This document shows, piece after piece, positions 7,915 to 16,617 of a stretch of 36,088 nucleotides of DNA. The translations under genes were made by a program, and so were the position numbers. Origin of the DNA: an uncultured Prevotellaceae bacterium (lineage in GTDB: Bacteria > Bacteroidota > Bacteroidia > Bacteroidales > Bacteroidaceae); the NCBI GenBank assembly GCA_902786665.1, contig CADADN010000078.1, positions 1 through 36,088 on the forward strand. The letters run 5' to 3'. The first letter of the stretch is position 1. Each line of letters starts with the position of its first letter. Under the pieces are notes generated by a model. That model searched no databases and was not told the DNA's origin. It saw only the letters and a list, made by a program, of their open reading frames with translations.

Positions 7915-7993
7915 CCGTTTCATATATGGCATGACGATGTATCTTCCCATTCATACGGATGATTATCGGAAACATGAGGATAATCATAAAGAA
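7885..7993. repeat. dispersed repeat, copy B
   Basis: The counterpart of 5889-5993, ending in the same palindrome (ATGATTATC at 7961-7969 region and GATAATCAT near 7981-7990). The two copies bracket the ClpX-like gene in direct orientation, so recombination between them would delete it. The rest of the gap to 8106 has no gene or clear promoter. Confidence 0.65.
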
Positions 7994-8106
7994 AAATGTT
8001 TGCTCTCTGCAAAATGGGCACTCTCTTCCGAACCCCCTGTGGCGACCCAATGGAAAAAGTACAAAAAAAATGAAAACAATCATTAATTATTCTCCATCCT
8101 CAACCA

Positions 8107-9174
8107 ATGAAACACATTCCTTTCCTTATTGCATTGCCCTTGGCATGTCTGATGGCTTGTTCGTCACACGATGACATCGATGAGACCATCGACAAACCCA
8201 ATCCCGAAACCAAAGGAAAACCCTTGCTGGTAGAGGTGTCGGAAACCCCTTTGGCTGACCCGGAAGCAGCAAGTGCCAACACGGGGATGACTGCGATTTT
8301 CAGGGCACCGGTCGTCAATAAAACCACACTCTCGCAGTTTTATTTGAATGGATATTGGAGCCAGTCGGGAAAACTCAATCCGTCATACGTGAGCCGAACA
8401 GACAACAACAGCACGTGGGTGGCAAACAATACATGGCCGTCGGGTATCTCCGACGATACCGACATACATTTCTATGCCTATGCCAATGTGGATTACAATC
8501 CTTCTGCTTCGCCGTTCTATTATGGTGACTACAGCGGGGGCTACAACCCTTACCTCTATTTCATAGTCGACGAGAATGCGGAAAGACAGAAAGACCTGCT
8601 CGTGGCGAAGAAAACGGCGAAACCCAAAGACAACACGGTGCATTTTCACTTCACACATCCTTGCGCCGCCTTGCAGTTCGCCATTTGCAAGACCAAGGCG
8701 TTGACCAACTTCGACATTCAGGTGCAGAAAATCATCTTGCACAACACCCACAGTAGTGGGTATTACTATTTCAACACCGACTCATGGAAGGTTGACGACA
8801 CGGTATATCCTAGCGATTTCACACTTCTAGCATACCACAACGACTCACCGGGCAGCATAACCGTGAACACTGAGGTGAGCAGCACCGACCGCTCCAACAG
8901 CATCCTTTTGGGAAAGGGTGATGGCGACTTCATGTTCTTCATCCCGCAAGATATCGTTCCGTGGAATGGAGGAAGCGTCTCCAACACAGATGGCACCTAT
9001 ATCGAAATCAAATGCAGCATCAAAAAAGGAGGAAAGGATTACGCCGAGGGTGGCTCTGTCTTCATACCTTTCGCTGCCACGCTTGAAAAGGGATTCATCC
9101 ATCGTTTCAACATCCGCATGGGCACCTCGATGAGGGACGCCGGTGGAAACGTCATCAATTTCAGAGACCAATGA
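8107..9174 (+). CDS. fimbrillin-family lipoprotein
   Basis: A 355-residue exported protein of the Bacteroidales fimbrillin-like type (related to FimA/Mfa1 pilins and to the many fimbrillin-domain surface lipoproteins). The N-terminus is a short hydrophobic signal ending in a lipobox LMAC with the lipid-bearing Cys near residue 18, followed by an acidic linker. Typical features include the aromatic FYAYANVDY segment, the HFHFTHPCAALQF strand and the closing GFIHRFNIRMG, which is the usual end of the second fimbrillin domain. The length fits the family. It overlaps the next small gene by 4 bases (ATGA), so both are translated from one message. It is probably a surface adhesin or pilus subunit. 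Confidence 0.8.
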   Translation: MKHIPFLIALPLACLMACSSHDDIDETIDKPNPETKGKPLLVEVSETPLADPEAASANTGMTAIFRAPVVNKTTLSQFYLNGYWSQSGKLNPSYVSRTDNNSTWVANNTWPSGISDDTDIHFYAYANVDYNPSASPFYYGDYSGGYNPYLYFIVDENAERQKDLLVAKKTAKPKDNTVHFHFTHPCAALQFAICKTKALTNFDIQVQKIILHNTHSSGYYYFNTDSWKVDDTVYPSDFTLLAYHNDSPGSITVNTEVSSTDRSNSILLGKGDGDFMFFIPQDIVPWNGGSVSNTDGTYIEIKCSIKKGGKDYAEGGSVFIPFAATLEKGFIHRFNIRMGTSMRDAGGNVINFRDQ

Positions 9175-9364
9175 GTAAGAAGAGGGGAAAAACATACATC
9201 ACACCTGTGACGGAAGTCATCGACCTCGGTCTCGAGAAAGGTGTGCTCAATGTGGATGGCACACATAGCGTGGATGGTTACGAGGAAAAGCCTTGGCCAA
9301 CGTGGGTGAGGAAGGGGAGGACGACGACGTCATCTTGAGCAACAAGTCGAGTTTGTGGGATTGA
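9171..9364 (+). pseudogene. frameshifted small protein ending in KSSLWD
   Basis: From the ATG overlapping the fimbrillin stop, the frame reads MSKKRGKTYITPVTEVIDL and continues to residue 39, then runs off into a poor sequence ending at TGA about 9338. Shifting back one base at the AAAA run (9286-9289) restores KALANVGEEGEDDD and the ending SNKSSLWD before TGA at 9362-9364, giving a 64-residue protein. Small Prevotella and Bacteroides proteins with a basic YITP-type start, an acidic middle and a KSLWD-like end are commonly found after fimbrillin genes; their role is unknown. The loss of one A is either a real mutation or a homopolymer sequencing error. Confidence 0.6.
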
Positions 9365-9495
9365 TGATTGTTCTATCTGGTTCAACGAAAACCAAGATGT
9401 CTTGCGACCCAACGCTGCAGGACGTGTCTTCCATCACGATACATCTAACTGCAGGGCCGCTATTTGGAACAAAATCCTAACTTTCTCCTTTTTAT

Positions 9496-9527
9496 TTTGT
9501 CCTTTTCCATAAAAAACACTATTTTTG
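9496..9527 (+). promoter_or_regulatory. promoter of the glycosyltransferase/licD operon
   Basis: TTTG (9496-9499), 20 bases, TATTTTTG (9520-9527) is an exact Bacteroidetes housekeeping promoter. Transcription should start near 9534, downstream of the alternative upstream start codon at 9464, so the ATG at 9563 is the real start of the gene. 9365-9495 contains no gene I can support. Confidence 0.85.
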
Positions 9528-9562
9528 CAGTTGAGTATCGACCATCAATACACTTCAACACC

Positions 9563-10612
9563 ATGGGCAATCACCGTTTATGCTATATCACACGAAACTA
9601 TCGAGGGGTGGAAGGGTCTGGCAACAAGGCCAAGACCGACAATGAGGACACTCTTGTGGAGATGGGGGCCGTCAACTTAGGACTGCGTCGCACCTTCCAT
9701 GACAACAAGGTGTTCAAGTTCATTCTCGACCTCGCCGGGGTCATACGATACTGCTTCGCACTGCGCAAGGGCGACATCGTTGTCTTGCAGTATCCCGTCA
9801 AGAAATATTTCTCCTTCCTCTGTCGGGTCGCACACCTCAGAGGAGCAAAGGTGGTGGCGCTCATCCACGACCTCGGCTCCATGCGCAGAAGGAAACTCAC
9901 CATCTCGCAGGAAATCGACCGACTGATGCATGCCGACTATGTCATCGCATCCAACGACGTGATGAGGCAGTGGCTCGACAAACACGGATTCACCCACCAC
10001 CTCGGCGCACTCGGTTTGTTCGACTATCGTTCCAAAACCACTCACCAGGAGAAGAAGGGTGGGGAAGCACCGAAAGAGCGCTCCATCGTCTATGCTGGGG
10101 CGCTTGCCATGCGAAAGAACGCATTCATCCTCCAACTTCCCGATGTCATCAAAGGATACAAGATGCATGTCTATGGCAACCGCTCCGGGCTGCCGGGACT
10201 GAAGGAGAGCGACCGCCTTGTCTTCCACGACTTCATGCCTGCCGATCAGTTCATACAAGGTGTCGAGGGCGACTTCGGCTTCGTGTGGGACGGCGACTCT
10301 GTGGACAGCTGCACTGGCAATTTCGGCGAATACCTCCTCTACAACAGTCCGCACAAGGTGTCCTTCTATCTCAGGGCTGGAATGCCCATCATCATCTGGG
10401 AGGAGGCTGCACTTGCAAAACTCGTCGAGGAGGAGGGCATAGGGTTCGGCATCGCCAGCATCAAAGAACTCAACACCAAGCTCGCTTCCATCACCGAGGA
10501 GCAGATGGCTGCCATGCGCGACAACGTGAGGCGCGTCAGCGACACCCTCGCCAAAGGCGGCTTCTTCAGAAGGGCACTGGAAACAGCCCTCGAGGAAATG
10601 ACAAAAGATTAG
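9563..10612 (+). CDS. WbbI-like galactofuranosyltransferase
   Basis: A 349-residue cytoplasmic glycosyltransferase of GT-B type, similar by eye to Escherichia coli WbbI, a beta-1,6-galactofuranosyltransferase of O-antigen synthesis. Shared landmarks are the LIHDLGSMR segment in the N-terminal half, SIVYAGAL in the middle, and the long block FGFVWDGDSV, then GNFGEYL, NSPHKVSFYL and PIIIWEEAALA in the C-terminal half, followed by GIGFGIASIKEL. It probably adds galactofuranose or a related sugar to a surface polysaccharide. The start at 9563 follows from the promoter at 9496-9527. It is the first gene of a run with two licD-type genes, pointing to a decorated surface glycan. Confidence 0.85.
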   Translation: MGNHRLCYITRNYRGVEGSGNKAKTDNEDTLVEMGAVNLGLRRTFHDNKVFKFILDLAGVIRYCFALRKGDIVVLQYPVKKYFSFLCRVAHLRGAKVVALIHDLGSMRRRKLTISQEIDRLMHADYVIASNDVMRQWLDKHGFTHHLGALGLFDYRSKTTHQEKKGGEAPKERSIVYAGALAMRKNAFILQLPDVIKGYKMHVYGNRSGLPGLKESDRLVFHDFMPADQFIQGVEGDFGFVWDGDSVDSCTGNFGEYLLYNSPHKVSFYLRAGMPIIIWEEAALAKLVEEEGIGFGIASIKELNTKLASITEEQMAAMRDNVRRVSDTLAKGGFFRRALETALEEMTKD

Positions 10613-10613
10613 T

Positions 10614-10702
10614 CCTGCCTCCGACCGCTCCGATCACTCCGCCCTCCGTCCGCTCTGATTACTCCGCCCATTCTCCCCATTTCGCCCATTCTCCCCATTC
10701 CG
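10614..10702. repeat. degenerate CTCCGAC/CCCATT tandem repeats
   Basis: The gap between the glycosyltransferase and the first licD gene consists of short repeats, first CTCCGAYC-type and then ATTCTCCCC/ATTTCGCCC-type. The same ACTCCGAY unit recurs at 25400-25468. Confidence 0.7.
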
Positions 10703-10718
10703 ACAAAAACCATTCATC

Positions 10719-11540
10719 GTGGCAACATACGACATTAGACCATTGCAAATCAGGATGCTGTGCGTGCTCGAGGCCATCGACAAGACCTGCAAGGAGCACC
10801 AACTCCATTACGGCATCTTCGCAGGAAGCCTCATAGGGGCTGTCAGGCACAAGGGATTCATTCCCTGGGACGATGATGTGGACATCGTCATGCCCAGGCC
10901 TGACTATGAGCGTTTCATCGCACACAGCAAGGAATGGCTGCCTGAGCCTTACGAGTTCGTCTGCGCTGAGAACGACTGCAACTACCCTCTGCCCTTCGGA
11001 AAGGTGCAGGACGCATCAACCACGCTCATCGAAAGGTTGCACCTCAGTTATCTTGGAGGCATCTATGTGGACGTTTTCCCTCTCGATGCCGTGCCTGATA
11101 ATATCGTGACAAGAAGATTGCATTTCGCACACTATCACTTGCTCAAGCAAGCACTCTATTGGATACACCGCGACCCTTACCGCCATGGGAAAGGACCCAG
11201 TTCGTGGGTGCCGCTCCTCACGCGAAAGATAACCACCATGGAAAGCTTGCAAAGGAAAATCAGGAAACTCCTTACCAAGTACGACTATGAAAAGGCCACT
11301 CTTGTGGGCGACTACGACGATGGCATCAAGGGGGTCATGCCAAAGGAGGTGGAGGGTGTATATGCACCCTATGAGTTTGAAGGGACAACGGTAATGGGCG
11401 TGAAGGACTACCATTACTATCTCTCGCACAAATATGGTGACTATATGAAGATTCCCGATGGGGACCACCAAAGGCAGCACAACTTCCACATCCTCGACCT
11501 CAACTTGCCATATAGGGAATACAAGGAGCAAAACAGATGA
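10719..11540 (+). CDS. LicD-family phosphotransferase (first)
   Basis: A 273-residue protein of the LicD/fukutin-related nucleotidyltransferase-fold family, which transfers phosphocholine or another phospho-headgroup from a CDP donor to cell-surface glycans. Diagnostic motifs are GIFAGSLIGAVRHKGFIPWD followed by DDVDIVMPR at about residues 32-60, where the Gly-Ser and DxD acidic residues bind nucleotide and metal. The LicD C-terminal region (SHKYGDYMKIP) is intact. The start is a GTG at 10719, since the conserved helix begins soon after; no ATG is available upstream in frame before the repeats. A second licD-type gene follows. The real headgroup is not known. Confidence 0.85.
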   Translation: MATYDIRPLQIRMLCVLEAIDKTCKEHQLHYGIFAGSLIGAVRHKGFIPWDDDVDIVMPRPDYERFIAHSKEWLPEPYEFVCAENDCNYPLPFGKVQDASTTLIERLHLSYLGGIYVDVFPLDAVPDNIVTRRLHFAHYHLLKQALYWIHRDPYRHGKGPSSWVPLLTRKITTMESLQRKIRKLLTKYDYEKATLVGDYDDGIKGVMPKEVEGVYAPYEFEGTTVMGVKDYHYYLSHKYGDYMKIPDGDHQRQHNFHILDLNLPYREYKEQNR

Positions 11541-11615
11541 AAGGCTGCTTACCCGAGTGGCAACACCTTGGGCGAAGACAAGAAATATGTAGGCATATCA
11601 TTCATTCTCAAAGAA

Positions 11616-12545
11616 ATGGAATACAAGAACCTGGTCAGCCTTGATGCTGAAGAAAGAAACGGATACCTCGTCAGCGAGGAAATGAAAAGGGTGTGGAACG
11701 TGCAACTCGACATGTTCCAAAAACTCATCGACGTTTGCAAGAAACACCAGCTCAGGGTGTGGTGCGACGGGGGTACGCTTCTCGGAGCCATCAGGCACAA
11801 GGGCTACATTCCTTGGGATGACGACATCGATGTCAGCATGCCAAGACCCGACTACGATAAACTGCAAGAGGTGGCTAAGGACGAGTTCCAACACCCCTAT
11901 TTCTTCCAGACGGCTGCCACCGACGAGCATTACTACCGAGGACATGCGCAACTCAGAAGGACCGACACGGCAGCCATCAGACCCTCCGACTGCTACCGTC
12001 CCTTCAACCAAGGCATATTCATCGACATCTTCGTCCTCGATGGCGTGGAGGACATGCAGGAGGCAAAAGACGTGGTCAAAATGGCTAACAAGCGCATGAA
12101 GAGACTCAAGGCCGTGGACTATCCCATCATCCTCTCGGGAAGACTGGGGCTCGTCTTCAGAAAACTAAAATGGAGACACCTCGTGAGAAAACACGGCTTC
12201 TACAATCTTTTCAAACCCGTCGAGGAGGCTTACCGAAGGCACGCTTGGGACGACTGCGAACGTGTGGCAGAACTTGGATTCGACGGCACCAAGTTCATCT
12301 TCGACAAACACATCTTCGACCATACGCTATGGGTGCCTTTCGAAGGAATAACGGCCCCCGTGCCCGAGGGCTACGACCGATTCCTCAGAACACAATACGG
12401 AGATAATTACATGACACCGGCACAAGCACCCAACAACCACGGAGAGCTCATTGTGGACACCACGCACAGTTATAAGGATTTGATGCCACAGGTGAGGAGA
12501 GATTACAAGAACAGTCTTTGGAAAAGACTGAGAAAAAAATTATGA
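11616..12545 (+). CDS. LicD-family phosphotransferase (second)
   Basis: A second LicD-family protein of about 309 residues, with RVWCDGGTLLGAIRHKGYIP and WDDDIDVSMPR as the nucleotide and metal-binding motif and the terminal RTQYGDNYMTP block that closes the family domain. It has the same core as the preceding gene but an unrelated C-terminal half, so they are old paralogues rather than a recent duplication. The ATG at 11616 is preferred over a TTG at 11568. It is probably co-transcribed with the two genes before it. Two enzymes may add headgroups at different positions of the same glycan, or use different headgroups. Confidence 0.85.
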   Translation: MEYKNLVSLDAEERNGYLVSEEMKRVWNVQLDMFQKLIDVCKKHQLRVWCDGGTLLGAIRHKGYIPWDDDIDVSMPRPDYDKLQEVAKDEFQHPYFFQTAATDEHYYRGHAQLRRTDTAAIRPSDCYRPFNQGIFIDIFVLDGVEDMQEAKDVVKMANKRMKRLKAVDYPIILSGRLGLVFRKLKWRHLVRKHGFYNLFKPVEEAYRRHAWDDCERVAELGFDGTKFIFDKHIFDHTLWVPFEGITAPVPEGYDRFLRTQYGDNYMTPAQAPNNHGELIVDTTHSYKDLMPQVRRDYKNSLWKRLRKKL

Positions 12546-12592
12546 AACAGTTAAAATGCCTTTCTTTTCAATACTACTATCGTTTTTTTAGC

Positions 12593-12600
12593 TAACTTTG
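12593..12600 (+). promoter_or_regulatory. -7 box of the LacI-type regulator gene
   Basis: TAACTTTG fits TAnnTTTG. No good TTTG lies 19-21 bases upstream. If it is used, transcription would begin about 4 bases before the ATG at 12611, giving an almost leaderless message. Confidence 0.5.
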
Positions 12601-12610
12601 CAACTTGATT

Positions 12611-13639
12611 ATGAAACAACGCCGCACATCTTTGAAAGACTTGGCCGAACGACTGGGCGTTTCCATCGCCACCGTGTCGAGAGCCTTGAGGGGTAGTCAC
12701 GAGGTGGGCGAGGAGATGAGGGCAAAAGTGAAAGCCCTCGCAAAAGAACTCAACTACAGACCCAACCCTTTCGCGCAAAGTCTGAGGAAGGAGGCACCAC
12801 GCGTCATTGGAGTGGTGGTGCCCAACCTTGTGACGCACTATTACGCCGCAGTCCTTGATGGAATAGAGGAATATGCACGTGGACAAGGCTACTCCGTCTT
12901 CAGTTCCAACAGTCACGAAGACCACACGCTCGAGGAAATGGCCATCGACAACTTCATCTCCATGCACGTCGAAGGTATCATCGCTTGTCTCGCACAGGAC
13001 ACCGTCGATTATTCCCATTTCAAGGAAATCTATGAAATGGGAATCCCCCTCGTCTTCTTCGCCAGGACGTGCCTCCCGGAACTTTTCTCGCAGGTGGTGG
13101 CCGACGGAGACATCGCTGCGCAGAACGCTACACAGCATCTCATCGAAAACGGATGCAGACGCATCGCTTTCGTGGGAGGACCCAACCACCTCGACATGGT
13201 CAAAAGAAGGAAGCATGGATACCTCGAGGCTCTGAGGGACAATAGAATTCCTATCGAAAGGGAACTTGTCTCTTGTGGGAAAATCGACTTCGACGTGGCA
13301 AGAAATGCAACACTGAAGCTGCTCGAAAGCCCCAACCCGCCTGATGCCATACTCGCATTCAACGACATCATCACCTACGCGGCTTTCGACGCCATCAAAA
13401 GCAAGAAAATGCGAATACCAGAAGATGTGGCCATCATCGGATTCACCGACGGAGACAGCGCGGCTTTCGTCACGCCTAAACTCTCCGCCATAATGGACCA
13501 GGCTCACCTGCAAGGCAAGACCGCATGCGAACTGCTCCTCAAAAACATCAACGGTGACAAGAAAATCTACCGCGAGGTCATTCCCATGATTCTCAAAATC
13601 AGGGACAGCAGCGTGAAATGTGCCAAACCAAAAAACTGA
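12611..13639 (+). CDS. LacI-family transcriptional regulator
   Basis: A 342-residue regulator. The N-terminal helix-turn-helix is in the usual place (TSLKDLAERLGVSIATVSRA, about residues 6-25) followed by the hinge region ELNYRPNPFAQSLR. The periplasmic-binding-protein-like effector domain runs from VIGVVVPN to the end, with the FNDIITYAAFDAI and VAIIGFTDGD segments of the family. It lies 32 bases upstream of a GH31 gene followed by a GH2 gene in the same direction, so it probably senses a sugar released from their substrate and controls them. LacI-type control of glycoside hydrolases is less usual in Bacteroidales than hybrid two-component or SusR-type control. Confidence 0.9.
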   Translation: MKQRRTSLKDLAERLGVSIATVSRALRGSHEVGEEMRAKVKALAKELNYRPNPFAQSLRKEAPRVIGVVVPNLVTHYYAAVLDGIEEYARGQGYSVFSSNSHEDHTLEEMAIDNFISMHVEGIIACLAQDTVDYSHFKEIYEMGIPLVFFARTCLPELFSQVVADGDIAAQNATQHLIENGCRRIAFVGGPNHLDMVKRRKHGYLEALRDNRIPIERELVSCGKIDFDVARNATLKLLESPNPPDAILAFNDIITYAAFDAIKSKKMRIPEDVAIIGFTDGDSAAFVTPKLSAIMDQAHLQGKTACELLLKNINGDKKIYREVIPMILKIRDSSVKCAKPKN

Positions 13640-13671
13640 CAACTAATTAAAACTAACAAAAAACAAAAAAA

Positions 13672-16611
13672 ATGAAGTATCTCAAACTCTTTCTTCCTAT
13701 CTTCCTGATGATGGCTGCTGTAGGAGCAAACGCGGCAGGATTCGTCAAGGAGGGAAACAACGTCACCATCCGTGTGGAAAAACCGCAATCCAATGGCGCA
13801 AAGGTGGTTTGCCTGCAAGTCGTCAACGACAACATCATTCGCGTCAGGGCAACTTCCGAGGAAACTCTACCACAGAAAAACAGCCTCATCATCGTACCGC
13901 AAAAGGCCAATCCTGCCTTCGAGGTCACCGAGGACGCACAGACTGTCTCTGTCAAGGCTGCCAACATCAAGGCCGTGGTGGACAAAAGCACCGGTGATGT
14001 CGCGTTCTACGACGCCCAAGGGAAAAAACTTCTCAAGGAAGCCAGAAACGGTAAGACCTTCCAACACTTCCGTGTGCCTGAACGCGAACTGGGCGTGCCG
14101 CAGCGCGAACTATCAGAAAAGGAACTCAACGGACTATCCTGGCACCTCCTCTTCGAACCCGACAACAACCTCAAAGCCGTATATGGACTCGGACAACACC
14201 AGGCGGAGGAATACAACATGATGGGAAAGAACGAGGAACTCTACCAATACAACACCAAGGTTAGCGTCCCCTTTGTCGTCACCAACCTCAACTGCGGCAT
14301 CCTATGGGATAGTTACAGCCTCGGAAGGTGGGGAAATCCAGATGACTACATGCAACTCAACAGGGCTTTCAAACTCTATGACAAAAGTGGGAAACCCGGT
14401 CACCTCACCGGAACCTATGTCGACAAGGGTGGAAAGAAAATCGTACGCGACGAGGACTCCATCTACTTCGAGTTCGATTGCCCATCCTCTTCCAAAATAG
14501 GAAACGCCACAGAGCCCGGGGGCATCAAGAACCTTCCCAAAGGCTTCAATTTCGACGGTGCACAGGTCGTCTACGACGGATTCATCGAGGCACCCCAAAG
14601 CGGAGAATACGACTTCATCCTCTATTACGCAGGATACATGCAAGTCTATGTGGGAGGAAAGGAGGTCGTCGCTGAGCGATGGCGCACGGCGTGGAACCCT
14701 AACTCCTGGAAATTCAGAACAAGGTTGAACAAGGGCGAGCGCACCCAACTGCGCATAGAGTGGAAACCCGACGGTGGGACGAGTTACTGCGGGCTGAGGG
14801 CCATGCCGGCTTACAAGCACGAGAATGCCATCAGCATCTGGAGTGAGATGAGTCGCGACATGGACTACTACTTCATCGCCGGCAACAACATGGACGAGGT
14901 TATAAGTGGATACCGTACTCTCACGGGGAAGGCTTCGCTCTATCCCAAGTGGGTCCTTGGATTCTGGCAGAGCAGGGAGAGATACAAGAGCAGTCTCGAC
15001 ATCGAAAGCACGCTCGGGGAGTTCAGAAAGAGGCACATCCCCGTTGACAATATCGTGCAGGACTGGAATTACTGGCCACTGCCCGACTGGGGAAGTCACC
15101 AGTTTGAAACATCACGCTTCCCCAACCCGCAGGCCATGCTCGACAGTGTTCACCAGATGCATGGAAGGTTCATGATTTCCGTCTGGCCGAAGTTCTACGA
15201 CACCGTCGACAACTACAAGGAACTTGACAGCAAGGGATGGATTTATCGCCAGGCTATCACCGACGACATACATGATTGGCTCGGATACACCGGTTCCTTC
15301 TATGACGCCTATGACGCCGGCGCGAGGAAGGTGTTCTGGAGGCAGATGGATGAGAACTTGTACACCAAATACAAGTTCGGCATCGACGCCTGGTGGATGG
15401 ATGCTTCCGAACCCAACGTGCGCGACTGCACCCCCGTATGGTATCGCAAGGCTTTGAGCGGACCCACCGCCTTGGGAACATCGACGGAATATTTCAACGC
15501 CTACTCCATCGTCAACGCCGACGCCATCTACAACGGGCAGCGTTCCGTCAACCCCAACCAGAGAGTCTTCCTCCTCACCAGAAGCGGATTCGCAGGGGAG
15601 CAACGCTTCTCCACTGCCACCTGGTCGGGCGACATCGGCACGCGCTGGGAGGACATGAGGGCGCAGATGACCGCTGGCCTCAACTACTCCATGAGCGGAC
15701 TGCCTTTCTGGGGCATGGACCAGGGCGGATTCTCCGTGGAGAAACGCTATGAGAAGGCGCAACAGGAATATGACAAGACCGGGGTGGAAACGGCAGACCT
15801 CACTGAATGGAGGGAACTCCAGACCAGGTGGAACCAGTTCGGATGCTTCATACCCCTCTACAGAGCACATGGACAGTGGCCTCTCAGGGAGGTGTGGAAC
15901 ATCGCACCGGAGGACCACCTGGCTTATCAGACCATAGTATGGTATGACAAACTGCGTTATCACATGATGCCTTACCTCTACTCCATGGCGGGATGGGTGC
16001 ACTTCAAGGATTACACCATGATGAGAGGATTGGCCATGGACTTCAACGGAGACAACAAGGTTTATGACATCCCCGACCAATGGATGTTCGGACCGGCCTT
16101 CATGGCTTGCCCCGTAGGATATTACAAGGCCAGGAGCAGAAGCGTGTATTTCCCAAAGCAGTGTGGATGGTACGACCTTTACACCGGCGAATACGTCAAC
16201 GGGGGACAGACGCTTGTCGTCGATGCACCTTACGAGCGCATGCCGGTATTCGTCAGGGAGGGCAGCATCGTGCCTTTCGGACCGGAAATGGAATGGTGCG
16301 ACGAAAAACCCGCCGAACTCATCAACCTCTATGTCTATGAGGGGGCTGATGCTGCATTCCAACTCTATGAGGACGAGGGAACCAACTACAACTACGAAAA
16401 GGGCAAATACGCCACCATCGACATCAAATACGACGAGAAGGCGAAGACACTCACATTCGGCAAACGGAATGGCAACTTCAAGGGAATGCTCAAGAACCGC
16501 AGGTTCAACATCGTCGTCGTCTCAAAGGACAAGGCGCAACCGCTCAACCTCCTCAACCCTGAAGGAAAGATGGTGGAATACGCTGGTAAAGAGGTGGTTG
16601 TCAAACTCTGA
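13672..16611 (+). CDS. GH31 alpha-xylosidase-like enzyme with PA14 insert
   Basis: A 979-residue exported GH31 glycosidase. The signal peptide ends near residue 22 (ANA). The N-terminal beta-sandwich is interrupted by a PA14 module at about 240-380 (PKGFNFDGAQVVYDGFIEAP, then GEYDFILYYAGYMQVYVGG). The catalytic barrel carries the nucleophile Asp577 in IDAWWMDASEPN and the acid/base Asp654 in TWSGDIGTRWEDMR. This architecture, a GH31 with a PA14 insert, is that of the xyloglucan alpha-xylosidase of Bacteroides ovatus and Cellvibrio, so removal of alpha-1,6-xylose from xyloglucan oligosaccharides is the best guess. The neighbours, a LacI regulator before and a beta-galactosidase-like GH2 six bases after, fit the stepwise removal of galactose and xylose side chains. 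Other alpha-glycosidase activities remain possible. Confidence 0.9.
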   Translation: MKYLKLFLPIFLMMAAVGANAAGFVKEGNNVTIRVEKPQSNGAKVVCLQVVNDNIIRVRATSEETLPQKNSLIIVPQKANPAFEVTEDAQTVSVKAANIKAVVDKSTGDVAFYDAQGKKLLKEARNGKTFQHFRVPERELGVPQRELSEKELNGLSWHLLFEPDNNLKAVYGLGQHQAEEYNMMGKNEELYQYNTKVSVPFVVTNLNCGILWDSYSLGRWGNPDDYMQLNRAFKLYDKSGKPGHLTGTYVDKGGKKIVRDEDSIYFEFDCPSSSKIGNATEPGGIKNLPKGFNFDGAQVVYDGFIEAPQSGEYDFILYYAGYMQVYVGGKEVVAERWRTAWNPNSWKFRTRLNKGERTQLRIEWKPDGGTSYCGLRAMPAYKHENAISIWSEMSRDMDYYFIAGNNMDEVISGYRTLTGKASLYPKWVLGFWQSRERYKSSLDIESTLGEFRKRHIPVDNIVQDWNYWPLPDWGSHQFETSRFPNPQAMLDSVHQMHGRFMISVWPKFYDTVDNYKELDSKGWIYRQAITDDIHDWLGYTGSFYDAYDAGARKVFWRQMDENLYTKYKFGIDAWWMDASEPNVRDCTPVWYRKALSGPTALGTSTEYFNAYSIVNADAIYNGQRSVNPNQRVFLLTRSGFAGEQRFSTATWSGDIGTRWEDMRAQMTAGLNYSMSGLPFWGMDQGGFSVEKRYEKAQQEYDKTGVETADLTEWRELQTRWNQFGCFIPLYRAHGQWPLREVWNIAPEDHLAYQTIVWYDKLRYHMMPYLYSMAGWVHFKDYTMMRGLAMDFNGDNKVYDIPDQWMFGPAFMACPVGYYKARSRSVYFPKQCGWYDLYTGEYVNGGQTLVVDAPYERMPVFVREGSIVPFGPEMEWCDEKPAELINLYVYEGADAAFQLYEDEGTNYNYEKGKYATIDIKYDEKAKTLTFGKRNGNFKGMLKNRRFNIVVVSKDKAQPLNLLNPEGKMVEYAGKEVVVKL

Positions 16612-16617
16612 TTCCTT

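Noticed and set aside
9365-9495. Open frames after the KSSLWD gene, one reading SIWFNENQDVLRPN
   Set aside because: Two frames are open, neither has a recognisable start context or domain, and the stretch precedes the next promoter; not enough to call a gene.
9464-9562. N-terminal extension of the glycosyltransferase from an upstream start codon
   Set aside because: It would include the promoter at 9496-9527, so it cannot be translated from that transcript.
12551-13642. 363-codon ORF antisense to the LacI-type gene
   Set aside because: The LacI frame has the helix-turn-helix and effector domains; this is its shadow.
15112-16362. 416-codon ORF antisense to the GH31 gene
   Set aside because: Shadow of the GH31 coding frame; composition is unlike a real protein.
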